From JALZAA01 sp035316025 (GTDB lineage Bacteria > Actinomycetota > Acidimicrobiia > IMCC26256 > JACDBD01), in contig DATFXL010000117.1 of NCBI GenBank assembly GCA_035316025.1, forward strand, positions 1 through 29,362: DNA of 29,362 nt, in the 5' to 3' direction. Positions 1 through 7,093 of the stretch are shown here, piece after piece (the first letter of the stretch is position 1; the number at the start of each line of letters is the position of its first letter). The position numbers and the translations under genes are program-made. The notes under the pieces were generated by a model, which ran no database searches, was not told where the DNA came from, and was given only the letters and a program-made list of their open reading frames with translations.

Positions 1-136
1 GGATGCATTCGGCCTGGTCGATGTGGAGGAACTGCTTGGGCTTGACCGCCGAGGTCAAGAAGGCGGGGTCGACTTCTTGGAGCTCGTAGTCGGTCACGAA
101 GTCCGGCATCGGCGGGTTCGCATCGGTCTTCGCCAT
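1..136 (-). CDS. Partial ferredoxin-like (4Fe-4S) protein, N-terminus only
   Basis: The first 45 codons of a minus-strand gene are visible, starting with ATG at 136-134 and running off the left edge. The start lies 4 bp after the stop of the upstream membrane-protein gene, so the two are probably co-transcribed. The visible protein has a polar N-terminus rich in Pro and Asp and then the segment FLHIDQAECI, with the first Cys at residue 44. An 'h-I-D-x-x-x-C-I' entry is typical of bacterial 4Fe-4S ferredoxin domains (C-x2-C-x2-C-x3-C-P), but only the first Cys is inside the window, so the cluster itself is not seen. The role as an electron carrier or Fe-S subunit of a membrane redox complex is inferred from this entry motif and from the neighbouring membrane protein. 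Confidence 0.6.
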   Translation of the reverse strand, partial: MAKTDANPPMPDFVTDYELQEVDPAFLTSAVKPKQFLHIDQAECI

Positions 137-140
137 CGCG

Positions 141-800
141 CTACGCCTTCGACTTCACGGGTCGGCCGAACCGGGACGTTCGCAGCACCTTGCCTTCTTC
201 GTCGACGGGCTCCGGCTTGGGCACCAGGCGCTGCTGCCACAGCACCCACAAGCGCAAGTTGAGAGCAAAGAAGACGCCGTAGATCGCGACGACGATGAAG
301 TCGCGCAGCTGTTGGTAGTTGGGCTTGATGGCGTACGTCTCGAACAGGATCTTGTCGGGCGTCCACCGCAGGTACTTGTCGGAGAATGTGATCCACTCGT
401 GGGGGATGACGCCGTAGGCGAGCGCCATGAGGAAGAACACGCCGACGGCGCCGGCCATCGCCTCCGCCCAGGTCGTCGGGCGGTCCTGCGGTCGCGGATC
501 GCGCGAAACGATCATCGCCAGGATGAGGGCGGTGACGCCGAAGATGATGGTCCAGAACGTGAGGACCTGGAGGGCGGGGAACAGGCCGCCGATCACGTAG
601 CAGCCGATCACGAGCCCGATCGCCAGCGGCACGCCCTGCTTCGGCGTCAGGATCTTCCGCGCCAAGGGCGGACGGAGGAGCGCGAACACGAACGCCAGGC
701 CGACGGCCATCGCGAGCAACGCGAAGATGAGCCGCCCGGCCGGGTGCGCCCACCCGAAGTACCAGCGGTCCAGGACGCTCTGCGGAATCAGGTTGGGCAT
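141..800 (-). CDS. Multi-pass membrane protein, possible subunit of a membrane redox complex
   Basis: 219 aa from ATG at 800-798; a GGGAGGG-like ribosome-binding site lies about 12 nt upstream on the minus strand. About five hydrophobic segments are visible, near residues 22-44, 55-75, 78-98, 115-135 and 165-190, with a basic C-terminal tail. A polar stretch between the last two contains 'PHEWITFSDKYL'. I do not recognise a named family with certainty. The next gene, 4 bp downstream, appears to begin a 4Fe-4S protein. This pairing suggests a membrane anchor or quinone-side subunit of an electron-transfer complex, perhaps a bc-type complex, but no haem-binding His pair or CxxCH motif is seen in this protein. 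It is divergent from the menaquinone reductase gene, with 182 bp between them in which I found no convincing promoter. Confidence 0.7.
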   Translation of the reverse strand: MPNLIPQSVLDRWYFGWAHPAGRLIFALLAMAVGLAFVFALLRPPLARKILTPKQGVPLAIGLVIGCYVIGGLFPALQVLTFWTIIFGVTALILAMIVSRDPRPQDRPTTWAEAMAGAVGVFFLMALAYGVIPHEWITFSDKYLRWTPDKILFETYAIKPNYQQLRDFIVVAIYGVFFALNLRLWVLWQQRLVPKPEPVDEEGKVLRTSRFGRPVKSKA

Positions 801-982
801 GAGCCCGAGTGCCCTCCCGTCGCACGGCGCCGCGGTGCACGCCGTGGCTCCGAATACGCCGTCGTGTTACCACGCTAGAGGAGGACTCGGCACATTGGGG
901 ACCGGCAGACGGAGCCTTGTGAACATGTGCTTCGCGTCCGCGCGTGCGACCGGTCAGGACGTGCTGTGACACGATTCGAGGA

Positions 983-2236
983 ATGCCGGTGACGGATCGG
1001 TTCGACGTGCTCGTGATCGGCGGGGGGCCGTCGGGCGCGGCCGCCGCGTACTGGCTCGCCCAACGAGGGCGGCGCGTGCTCGTCGTCGACAAGAAGCGCT
1101 TCCCGCGCGAGAAGACCTGCGGCGACGGGCTCACCCCCCGGGCCGTGCGCGAGCTCCACGGCATGGGGCTCGCCGACCCCCTGTCCGACTTTCTCCGCTA
1201 CGACGGCCTGCGGTCGATCGCCCACGGGGTCACTCTCGAGCTGGCCTGGCCCGACCATCCCGAGTTCCCGTCCTACGGCTACGTCGTCCGCCGGCGTGAC
1301 CTGGACGAGATGGTCGTGGGGCAGGCCGTCAAGGCCGGCGCCACCCTGTGGCCCGCCGCCGAGGCGACCGAGCCGCTGGTCGAGAACGGCCTCGTCACCG
1401 GGGCGGTCGTGCACCGCAAGGAGAGCGCCACCAGGGAGCCAGTGCGCGCCCGCTACCTCGTCGTGGCCGACGGCGCCAACTCCCGATTCGGACGGGCGTT
1501 GGGCGCGGCCCGTGATCGCACCTATCCGCTGGGGATGGCGGTCCGGGGCTACTTCCGCAGCCCGAACCACGACGACCCGTGGATCGAGAGCCATCTCGAC
1601 CTCCGCGATCGCGACGGCAACCACCTGCCCGGATACGGATGGGTGTTCCCCGTCGGCGACGGCACCGTGAACGTCGGGGTGGGGCTGCTGTCGACGTTCG
1701 CGGGATGGAAGTCCGTGAACACCAGCCATCTCATGGACGCGTTCACCGCGACGGCGCCGCCTCGGTGGGGCATCGCCGCGGACACGTCGTGCGGTCCTCC
1801 CACCGGCGGCAAGCTGCCGACCGGCGGCTCCGTGCGGCCGGCGACCGGGCCCACGTGGGTCGTCGTGGGCGACGCCGGCGGCGCGATCAACCCGTTCAAC
1901 GGCGAGGGCATCGCCTACGCGTACGAGACGGGAAGGCTCGCAGCCGACGCGCTGGACCTCGCGCTCGCGACCGGCGACGGGCTCGCCCTCCGCCGCTACC
2001 CGGAGCGGCTCGAGGAGCTGTACGGGCTCTACTTCAAGGTTGCTCGCGCGTTCGTGAAGGCGATCGGCAACCCGGCGGTCATGCGCGAGCTCACCCGGGT
2101 CGGTATGCGCTCGCGCACGCTCATGGAGTGGGTGTTGCGGATCATGGCCAACCTGCTCCGCCCCGACGAGGTCGGTCCCGCCGAAGCCGCATACAAGGCA
2201 GTTGCCGCGCTCGTCGCCATCGCGCCCGAGCCGTAA
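983..2236 (+). CDS. menJ: Geranylgeranyl reductase family FAD oxidoreductase, likely menaquinone reductase MenJ
   Basis: 417 aa from ATG 983. A GAGGA at 978-982 abuts this ATG and would better serve GTG 989, six bases further on, so the start may be 989; an upstream GTG at 944 is less likely. An N-terminal FAD-binding Rossmann motif is present (G13-G-G-P-S-G18), then the KTCGDGLTPRAV block around residues 44-55 that marks the geranylgeranyl reductase family, a DGANSRFG block near residue 165, and the FAD-pyrophosphate motif VVGDAGGAINPFNGEG near residue 295. The length matches mycobacterial MenJ (about 410 aa). MenJ saturates one isoprene unit of the menaquinone side chain at the inner membrane. 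It sits 77 bp upstream of nuoA1, which fits a menaquinone-dependent respiratory chain. A role in reducing other prenyl chains cannot be excluded from sequence alone. Confidence 0.85.
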   Translation: MPVTDRFDVLVIGGGPSGAAAAYWLAQRGRRVLVVDKKRFPREKTCGDGLTPRAVRELHGMGLADPLSDFLRYDGLRSIAHGVTLELAWPDHPEFPSYGYVVRRRDLDEMVVGQAVKAGATLWPAAEATEPLVENGLVTGAVVHRKESATREPVRARYLVVADGANSRFGRALGAARDRTYPLGMAVRGYFRSPNHDDPWIESHLDLRDRDGNHLPGYGWVFPVGDGTVNVGVGLLSTFAGWKSVNTSHLMDAFTATAPPRWGIAADTSCGPPTGGKLPTGGSVRPATGPTWVVVGDAGGAINPFNGEGIAYAYETGRLAADALDLALATGDGLALRRYPERLEELYGLYFKVARAFVKAIGNPAVMRELTRVGMRSRTLMEWVLRIMANLLRPDEVGPAEAAYKAVAALVAIAPEP

Positions 2237-2243
2237 CAGCAGC

Positions 2244-2274
2244 TTGAGCCGTCTTCCCGGCACCGCGGTAGCCT
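2244..2274 (+). promoter_or_regulatory. Weak candidate promoter for the nuoA1 operon
   Basis: TTGAGC at 2244-2249 and TAGCCT at 2269-2274, separated by 19 nt, resemble a primary-sigma promoter 40 bp upstream of the nuoA1 ATG. The spacer is long and menJ lies in the same direction immediately upstream, so read-through from menJ is equally possible. Inference from sequence only. Confidence 0.3.
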
Positions 2275-2287
2275 GCGCGCGGCAGGC
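2271..2287 (+). other. Small GC hairpin upstream of nuoA1
   Basis: GCCTGC (2271-2276) and GCAGGC (2282-2287) form a perfect 6-bp stem with a 5-nt loop, between the menJ stop and the nuoA1 ribosome-binding site. There is no T tract. It could be a weak attenuator, a 5' UTR structure or chance in GC-rich DNA. Confidence 0.35.
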
Positions 2288-2313
2288 CACCGCACCGGTG
2301 ACTCGGGAGCGAG

Positions 2314-2781
2314 ATGAACGCCTACTTGCCGATCTTGACGATGATCTGCCTGGTCGTGGTGTTCATCGCGGCGTCGTTCCTCGTCTCGCAGCTGCTGGGC
2401 CCGCGCCGGCCGAATCCGGCGAAACAAGCGCCGTACGAGTCCGGGATCGTGCCCGAGCAGGAGCCGAGCGAACGGTTTCCGGTGAAGTTCTATCTCGTCG
2501 CGATGACGTTCATCGTCCTCGACGTCGAGATCATCTTCCTCTACCCGTTCACGACGATCTTCCGGAACTTCCAGCCCGCCGCGTACGGGCTCGTGATCAT
2601 GGGCGTGTTCCTGCTCACGTTGCTCGTTCCCTTCGCGTACCTGTTGTCAACGGGCGCGCTCGACTGGGGTCCAATGCGCCGGGCCGTGGGCCGCTTGACG
2701 ACCGGTGTGCTCCGCGCGTCGGGCAAGCCGGGGGCCGCCGGGCTCGATCCCGCTGCCGACCGCGGCGAAGAGGCGGCCTGA
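2314..2781 (+). CDS. nuoA: NADH-quinone oxidoreductase subunit A (copy 1)
   Basis: 155 aa from ATG 2314 with GGGAG at 2305-2309 as ribosome-binding site. Three transmembrane helices are visible, near residues 5-27, 65-85 and 90-112. The NuoA signature lies in the loop and second helix: a YESGI segment and then FIVLDVEIIFLYPF, with the conserved acidic pair. A hydrophilic C-terminal tail of roughly 40 residues makes it longer than the usual 120-145 aa. NuoA is a small membrane subunit of complex I that lies near the quinone entry and works with NuoH, J and K in the E-channel region. It is the first gene of the 14-gene operon, and its stop overlaps the nuoB1 start by one base (TGATG). The sequence is of the classical type and differs clearly from the second copy at 19005. 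Confidence 0.95.
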   Translation: MNAYLPILTMICLVVVFIAASFLVSQLLGPRRPNPAKQAPYESGIVPEQEPSERFPVKFYLVAMTFIVLDVEIIFLYPFTTIFRNFQPAAYGLVIMGVFLLTLLVPFAYLLSTGALDWGPMRRAVGRLTTGVLRASGKPGAAGLDPAADRGEEAA

Positions 2782-3335
2782 TGGGACTCGAGCAGGTCCC
2801 GTACTCGTTCCTGACGGGGCGGCTCGAGGATCTTGTGAAGTGGGCGCGGCGCAACTCGGTCTGGCCGGCGACGTTCGGGCTCGCGTGCTGCGCGCTGGAG
2901 ATGATGGCCACCGGCGCCGCGCACTACGACCTGGCGCGCTACGGCATGGAGGTCTTCCGGGCCAGTCCTCGTCAGGCCGACCTCATGATCGTCGCCGGTC
3001 GTCTCAGTCAGAAGATGGCTCCGGTGCTCCGCCAGGTCTACGACCAGATGGTCGAGCCCAAGTGGGTCATCTCGATGGGCGTGTGCGCGAGCACAGGCGG
3101 GATGTTCAACAACTATGCACTCGTCCAGGGCGTCGACCAGATCGTGCCGGTGGACGTGTACGTACCCGGATGCCCGCCGGGGCCGGAGACGCTCATGTAC
3201 GGGATCCTCATGCTCCACGGAGAGATCCGCAGCGGCGAGATCATGAAGCGGCGCGCGAGCTCCGCCCATGGCGGCGCCGCGATCCAGGTCGAGCAGCGCG
3301 ACGGCACGCGGCCCGACTCGTTGGCCACCCGGTAG
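2781..3335 (+). CDS. nuoB: NADH-quinone oxidoreductase subunit B (copy 1), N2 cluster subunit
   Basis: 184 aa, ATG 2781 overlapping the nuoA1 stop. The four ligands of terminal cluster N2 are present: tandem C36-C37, C102 (in MGVCASTGG) and C131 (in YVPGCPP). The conserved ASPRQADLMIVAG block lies near residues 61-73. NuoB passes electrons from the NuoI clusters to menaquinone bound at the NuoB/NuoD interface. Its C-terminus has a polar tail of about 25 residues beyond the conserved fold. It is followed by a 26-bp gap before nuoC1, the only sizeable gap within this operon. Confidence 0.96.
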   Translation: MGLEQVPYSFLTGRLEDLVKWARRNSVWPATFGLACCALEMMATGAAHYDLARYGMEVFRASPRQADLMIVAGRLSQKMAPVLRQVYDQMVEPKWVISMGVCASTGGMFNNYALVQGVDQIVPVDVYVPGCPPGPETLMYGILMLHGEIRSGEIMKRRASSAHGGAAIQVEQRDGTRPDSLATR

Positions 3336-3361
3336 GACAGCATTCCGAGGACCACGACACG

Positions 3362-3952
3362 ATGCCCGACGACGACGCTCGTGAAGACGCTCACAAGAGC
3401 GCCGACGCGGACGTAGAAGATAAGGAGAAGAGCGCGGCTCCTACACCCGACGACGAGGTGGCGGCGGCCGTCGTCGAGCGGTTCCCGGGGACCGTGTTCC
3501 ACCGTTCGCACGGCCAGCCCGTCGTCTACGTGGACCGGGCGGTCTGGGCCGAGTTGGGCACGTTCCTGCGGGACGAGCAGCAGTTCACCCAGTGCATGGA
3601 CGTCACCGCCGTCGACCATCTCGTCGACGCCGAGCGGGTCTCCGTGCCCGGCGTGGAACCGGAGCGTTTCGAAGTGGTGGCGTGCTTCCTCTCGCACCCT
3701 CGCAACCGACGCATCCGGGCCCTCTGCGAGGTCCCACCCGCCGACGCGTCGGTGCCGAGCCTGACCGAGACCTATCCCGGCGCCAACTTCGCCGAGCGCG
3801 AGGTCTACGACATGTTCGGCATCTCCTTCACCGGTCACCCCGACCTCGCCCGCATCCTCATGCCGGACGACTGGCATGGGTATCCGTTGCGCAAGGACGA
3901 CGCGCCCAGCCGGGTGCCGGTCACGTTCAAGGAAGACCCGAGCCCACGATGA
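3362..3952 (+). CDS. nuoC: NADH-quinone oxidoreductase subunit C (copy 1), 30 kDa subunit
   Basis: 196 aa from ATG 3362, with CGAGGA about a dozen bases upstream. The first 35 residues are an acidic, Asp/Lys-rich extension without clear fold. The 30 kDa subunit family signature follows in the C-terminal half: YPGANFAEREVYDMFGI near residues 140-156 and then a WHGYPLRKD block close to the end. NuoC belongs to the peripheral connecting (Q) module, where it packs against NuoD and NuoG. It is a separate gene and not fused to nuoD as in Escherichia coli. It overlaps nuoD1 by four bases (ATGA at 3949). Upstream in-frame starts fall inside nuoB1 and are not needed. Confidence 0.94.
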   Translation: MPDDDAREDAHKSADADVEDKEKSAAPTPDDEVAAAVVERFPGTVFHRSHGQPVVYVDRAVWAELGTFLRDEQQFTQCMDVTAVDHLVDAERVSVPGVEPERFEVVACFLSHPRNRRIRALCEVPPADASVPSLTETYPGANFAEREVYDMFGISFTGHPDLARILMPDDWHGYPLRKDDAPSRVPVTFKEDPSPR

Positions 3953-5259
3953 GCGATACGCCCGACTCCACCGAGGACACCGACGCCCGAACCAGGCATG
4001 TCTTCGTCTCCGATCCGGCCCTGACCCGACTCACCGACGAAGGCTCGCAGGAGCTCGTCGTCACCGGCGGCCCCTGGCCCGAGGACGAGGCCGAGGGCGA
4101 CACGATGATCATCAACATGGGGCCGCAGCACCCATCGACCCACGGCGTGCTGCGCGTGATGCTCGAGCTCGATGCCGAGACCGTCGTACACGCCAAGCCC
4201 GTGATCGGCTATCTGCACACCGGCATGGAGAAGACGGGTGAGGAGCTCACGTACGTACAGGGCGCGACCAACGTCACCCGGATGGACTACGCGTCGCCGC
4301 TCGCCAACGAGCTCGTGTTCTCGATGGCCGTCGAGCGTCTCCTCGACATCGACGTGCCGCCCCGCGCTACTTGGATCCGCATGTACCTGGTCGAGCTGAA
4401 CCGCATCGCGTCCCACCTGCTGTTCCAGGCCACCAACGGGCTCGACATGGGCGCGCTGTCGATGATCGTCTACGGCTGGCGTGAACGCGAGGAGACGCTG
4501 CGGCTGCTCGAGAAGATCACCGGCTTGCGGATGAACAACAACTTCATCCGGCCCGGCGGGGTCGCCGCCGAGCTCCCGGACGACTGGCAGGAGGACACGC
4601 TCGCCCTCTGCGACGTGGTCGAGAAGGGCGTGCGCGAGTACGACGAGCTGCTCTCGAACAACCCGATCTGGGAGGAGCGGCTGCAGGGCGTGGGCGTGAT
4701 CACGACCGAGCAGGCGCTGGCGCTCAGCGCGTCGGGCCCGATCCTGCGCTCGACCGGGTTCCCGTGGGACCTGCGCAAGGCGCAGCCGTGCCTCGCCTAC
4801 GACGATGTCGACTTCGACGTGATCTACACCCAGAACGGCGACTGCTTCGACCGGTACCGCATCCGTCTGCTGGAGATCTTCGAGTCGATCAAGATCGTGA
4901 AGCAGTGCGTCGAGAAGATGCCGCAGGGTGACTACCGGATCCAGGACCGCAAGGTCACGCCCCCGCCGCGGGCCCGCATCGACGAGTCGATGGAGGCGTT
5001 GATCCACCACTTCAAGTTGTTCACCGAGGGGTTCAAGGTGCCGGCCGGCGAGACGTACGTCGCGGTCGAGTCACCGCGGGGTGAGATCGGCTGTTACCTC
5101 GTCGCCGACGGCACCGGGAAGCCGTGCCGGCTGCACATCCGCGGCCCGTCGTTCTACAACCTCCAGTCGATGTCGCCGATGATGGAGGAGCGGCTCATCG
5201 CCGACGCGGTCGCGGTGATCTCGAGCGTCGACCCGATCATGGGCGAGGTCGACCGGTAA
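3949..5259 (+). CDS. nuoD: NADH-quinone oxidoreductase subunit D (copy 1), 49 kDa quinone-site subunit
   Basis: 436 aa, ATG 3949. After a polar N-terminal extension of about 50 residues comes the GPQHPSTHG motif. Aligning by this motif with Thermus Nqo4, the three quinone-headgroup residues are all kept: H65 (Nqo4 His38), Y114 in RMDY (Tyr87) and D166 in GLDMGALS (Asp139). The protein ends in the conserved DPIMGEVDR. NuoD forms most of the quinone pocket and is related to the large subunit of NiFe hydrogenases, but has no metal-binding CxxC pairs. The stop overlaps the nuoE start by one base. These residues serve as the reference for the altered copy at 20723. Confidence 0.96.
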   Translation: MSDTPDSTEDTDARTRHVFVSDPALTRLTDEGSQELVVTGGPWPEDEAEGDTMIINMGPQHPSTHGVLRVMLELDAETVVHAKPVIGYLHTGMEKTGEELTYVQGATNVTRMDYASPLANELVFSMAVERLLDIDVPPRATWIRMYLVELNRIASHLLFQATNGLDMGALSMIVYGWREREETLRLLEKITGLRMNNNFIRPGGVAAELPDDWQEDTLALCDVVEKGVREYDELLSNNPIWEERLQGVGVITTEQALALSASGPILRSTGFPWDLRKAQPCLAYDDVDFDVIYTQNGDCFDRYRIRLLEIFESIKIVKQCVEKMPQGDYRIQDRKVTPPPRARIDESMEALIHHFKLFTEGFKVPAGETYVAVESPRGEIGCYLVADGTGKPCRLHIRGPSFYNLQSMSPMMEERLIADAVAVISSVDPIMGEVDR

Positions 5260-5765
5260 TGGCCTTCGCCGCCGAGAACCTCGGCCGGGCACGGGAGATC
5301 GTCGCCCGCTATCCGGTGACGAAGTCCGCCACGCTCCCGCTCCTGCACCTCGCCCAGGACCAGGACGGCTGGGTGAGCCCCGAGGCGATGGAGGAGATTG
5401 CGGGCATCCTCGAGCTGACGCCGGCGCAGGTGCTCGGCGTGTGCTCCTTCTATTCCATGTTCAAGCGCGAGCCGGTGGGTCAGCTGGTCGTCACGGTCTG
5501 CACGAACGTGTCCTGTCTCGTCAACGGCGGCCCCGAGCTGTTGCGCGCCCTCGAGGACCGGCATCTCGACGACGAAGACGTCCACGTCGAGGAGGTCGAG
5601 TGCATCGCCGCGTGCGATCTCGCACCGGTGATGCAGGTGAACTACGACTACCACGGTCCGGTCGATGCTGAAGCCGCGGAAACGATCATCGACGAGTACA
5701 AGGCCGGCGTCCGGCCAGCTCGCACGATCTCCGGCACCCGTGTCGACGCGGGAGCGACGCGCTAA
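5259..5765 (+). CDS. nuoE: NADH-quinone oxidoreductase subunit E, 24 kDa 2Fe-2S subunit
   Basis: 168 aa, ATG 5259. The protein has the thioredoxin-like 2Fe-2S fold signature of the 24 kDa subunit: C81-x4-C86 (VCTNVSC) and C115-x3-C119 (ECIAACD), which bind cluster N1a. The helical N-terminal part contains LLHLAQDQDGWV, typical of the family. NuoE, F and G form the NADH-oxidising N module. There is only one nuoE in the window; the second operon has none. Its stop overlaps the nuoF start by one base. The C-terminus has about 20 polar residues beyond the fold. Confidence 0.95.
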   Translation: MAFAAENLGRAREIVARYPVTKSATLPLLHLAQDQDGWVSPEAMEEIAGILELTPAQVLGVCSFYSMFKREPVGQLVVTVCTNVSCLVNGGPELLRALEDRHLDDEDVHVEEVECIAACDLAPVMQVNYDYHGPVDAEAAETIIDEYKAGVRPARTISGTRVDAGATR

Positions 5766-7093
5766 TGCCGGAGACGCGAGTCGTCACGAAGCGCCTGCGC
5801 GACCATCCCGAGGACTCCTGGAGCATCGAGCGCTACCTCGCGACCGGCGGCTACGACATGTTGCGCAAGGCGCTCGCGATGACACCGGAGAGTATTCAGG
5901 ACGAGCAGGTGAAGGCGTCGGGGCTGCGGGGGCGGGGCGGCGCCGGCTTTGGAACGGGCCAGAAATGGTCGTTCCTCCCGAAGGGCGTGTACCCGCGCTA
6001 CCTCGCGGTGAACGCCGACGAGGGCGAGCCGTCCACCTTCAAGGACCACATGCTCGTGGAGCGCGATCCGCACCAGCTCATCGAAGGCATCGTGATCTCG
6101 GCCTTCTCCGTCGAGTGTCACCTGGCGTTCGTGTACGTCCGGGGCGAGTTCGCGCTCGGGTACGAACGTCTCTCTCAGGCGATCGGAGAGGCGTACGAGC
6201 GGCGGTACCTCGGCAAGGACATCCTCGGGTCGGGCTTCGATCTCGACCTGATCCTCCACCGCGGCGCCGGCTCCTACATCGCGGGCGACGAGACGGGGCT
6301 GCTGTCGAGCCTCGAAGGCGAGCGGGCGATGCCCCGCATCAAGCCGCCCTTCCCTGCCGTGCAGGGGCTCTTCGCCAAGCCCACCGTCGTGAACAACGTG
6401 GAGACACTGTCGACCGTGCCCCACATCATCGATCGAGGTGGTGACTGGTACGCGAGCCTCGGGGTCGGTCGGTCGACCGGGACGCGGATCTTCTCGGTGT
6501 CGGGACACGTCGAGCGGCCCGCCAACTACGAGGTCGAGCTGGGTACGCCGTTCCGGGAGCTCATCGAGGGTCTCGCCGGCGGCGTGCGGGGCGGGCGGGG
6601 CATGAAGTTCTTCATACCCGGTGGCGCGTCGTCGCCGTGGCTGATGCCCGAGCACCTGGACGAGCCCACCGACATGGACCACGTGCAAAACGATCTCAAG
6701 TCCATGCTCGGCTCGGGGGCGATCATGGTGTTCGACGAGGACACCGACCCACTGCTCGTCGCGTGGCGGCTCCTGAAGTTCTTCGCCCACGAGTCGTGCG
6801 GGAAGTGCACGCCATGCCGCGAAGGCTCGGGCTGGCTGGAGAAGATCCTGTACCGCATGTCGCACGGCCTCGGCCGCCCCGAGGACCTCGACCTCATGCT
6901 CGACTTCGGTGACAACATCGTGCCCGGGCTCAACGCGCCGTTCGCGCAGACGACGATCTGCGCGCTGGGCCCCAGCACGATGTCCCCGATCGTGAGCCTC
7001 GATCGCTGGTTCCGAGACGAGATCGCGGCGCGCATGGAGGCGGACTCCCGGAAACGCATCCCCGTCGCCGCCGCCGGTGGGGGTGGGCGATGA
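5765..7093 (+). CDS. nuoF: NADH-quinone oxidoreductase subunit F, NADH/FMN-binding 51 kDa subunit
   Basis: 442 aa, ATG 5765. The glycine-rich NADH/FMN site is GRGGAGF at residues 56-62, followed by NADEGEP at 83-89. Cluster N3 ligands are C345, C348 and C351 (SCGKCTPC) and C399 (TTICALG). The spacing from the third to the fourth Cys is 47 residues, against 40 in Escherichia coli NuoF and Thermus Nqo1. The extra residues lie in a VPGLNAPFAQ segment just before the fourth Cys. NuoF accepts hydride from NADH on FMN and passes electrons to NuoE and NuoG. It overlaps nuoG by four bases. It is the only NADH-binding subunit in the window and is absent from the second operon. Confidence 0.96.
   Translation: MPETRVVTKRLRDHPEDSWSIERYLATGGYDMLRKALAMTPESIQDEQVKASGLRGRGGAGFGTGQKWSFLPKGVYPRYLAVNADEGEPSTFKDHMLVERDPHQLIEGIVISAFSVECHLAFVYVRGEFALGYERLSQAIGEAYERRYLGKDILGSGFDLDLILHRGAGSYIAGDETGLLSSLEGERAMPRIKPPFPAVQGLFAKPTVVNNVETLSTVPHIIDRGGDWYASLGVGRSTGTRIFSVSGHVERPANYEVELGTPFRELIEGLAGGVRGGRGMKFFIPGGASSPWLMPEHLDEPTDMDHVQNDLKSMLGSGAIMVFDEDTDPLLVAWRLLKFFAHESCGKCTPCREGSGWLEKILYRMSHGLGRPEDLDLMLDFGDNIVPGLNAPFAQTTICALGPSTMSPIVSLDRWFRDEIAARMEADSRKRIPVAAAGGGGR

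Noticed and set aside
801..982. Possible -35/-10 pairs for the divergent promoters of menJ and the membrane-protein gene
   Set aside because: TTGTGA at 917-922 and several TA-rich hexamers occur, but none gives a correctly spaced pair; the GAACATGTGC near-palindrome is too short to claim as an operator.
94..1164. Long minus-strand open frame of 356 codons across the menJ promoter region
   Set aside because: It is in a different frame from the 219-aa membrane protein, spans menJ antisense and has an Arg/Ala/Pro-rich composition typical of out-of-frame GC-rich DNA.
875..2290. Minus-strand open frame of 471 codons opposite menJ
   Set aside because: Antisense shadow of a gene with clear FAD motifs; its own translation shows no recognisable domain and is biased to Arg, Gly and Ala.
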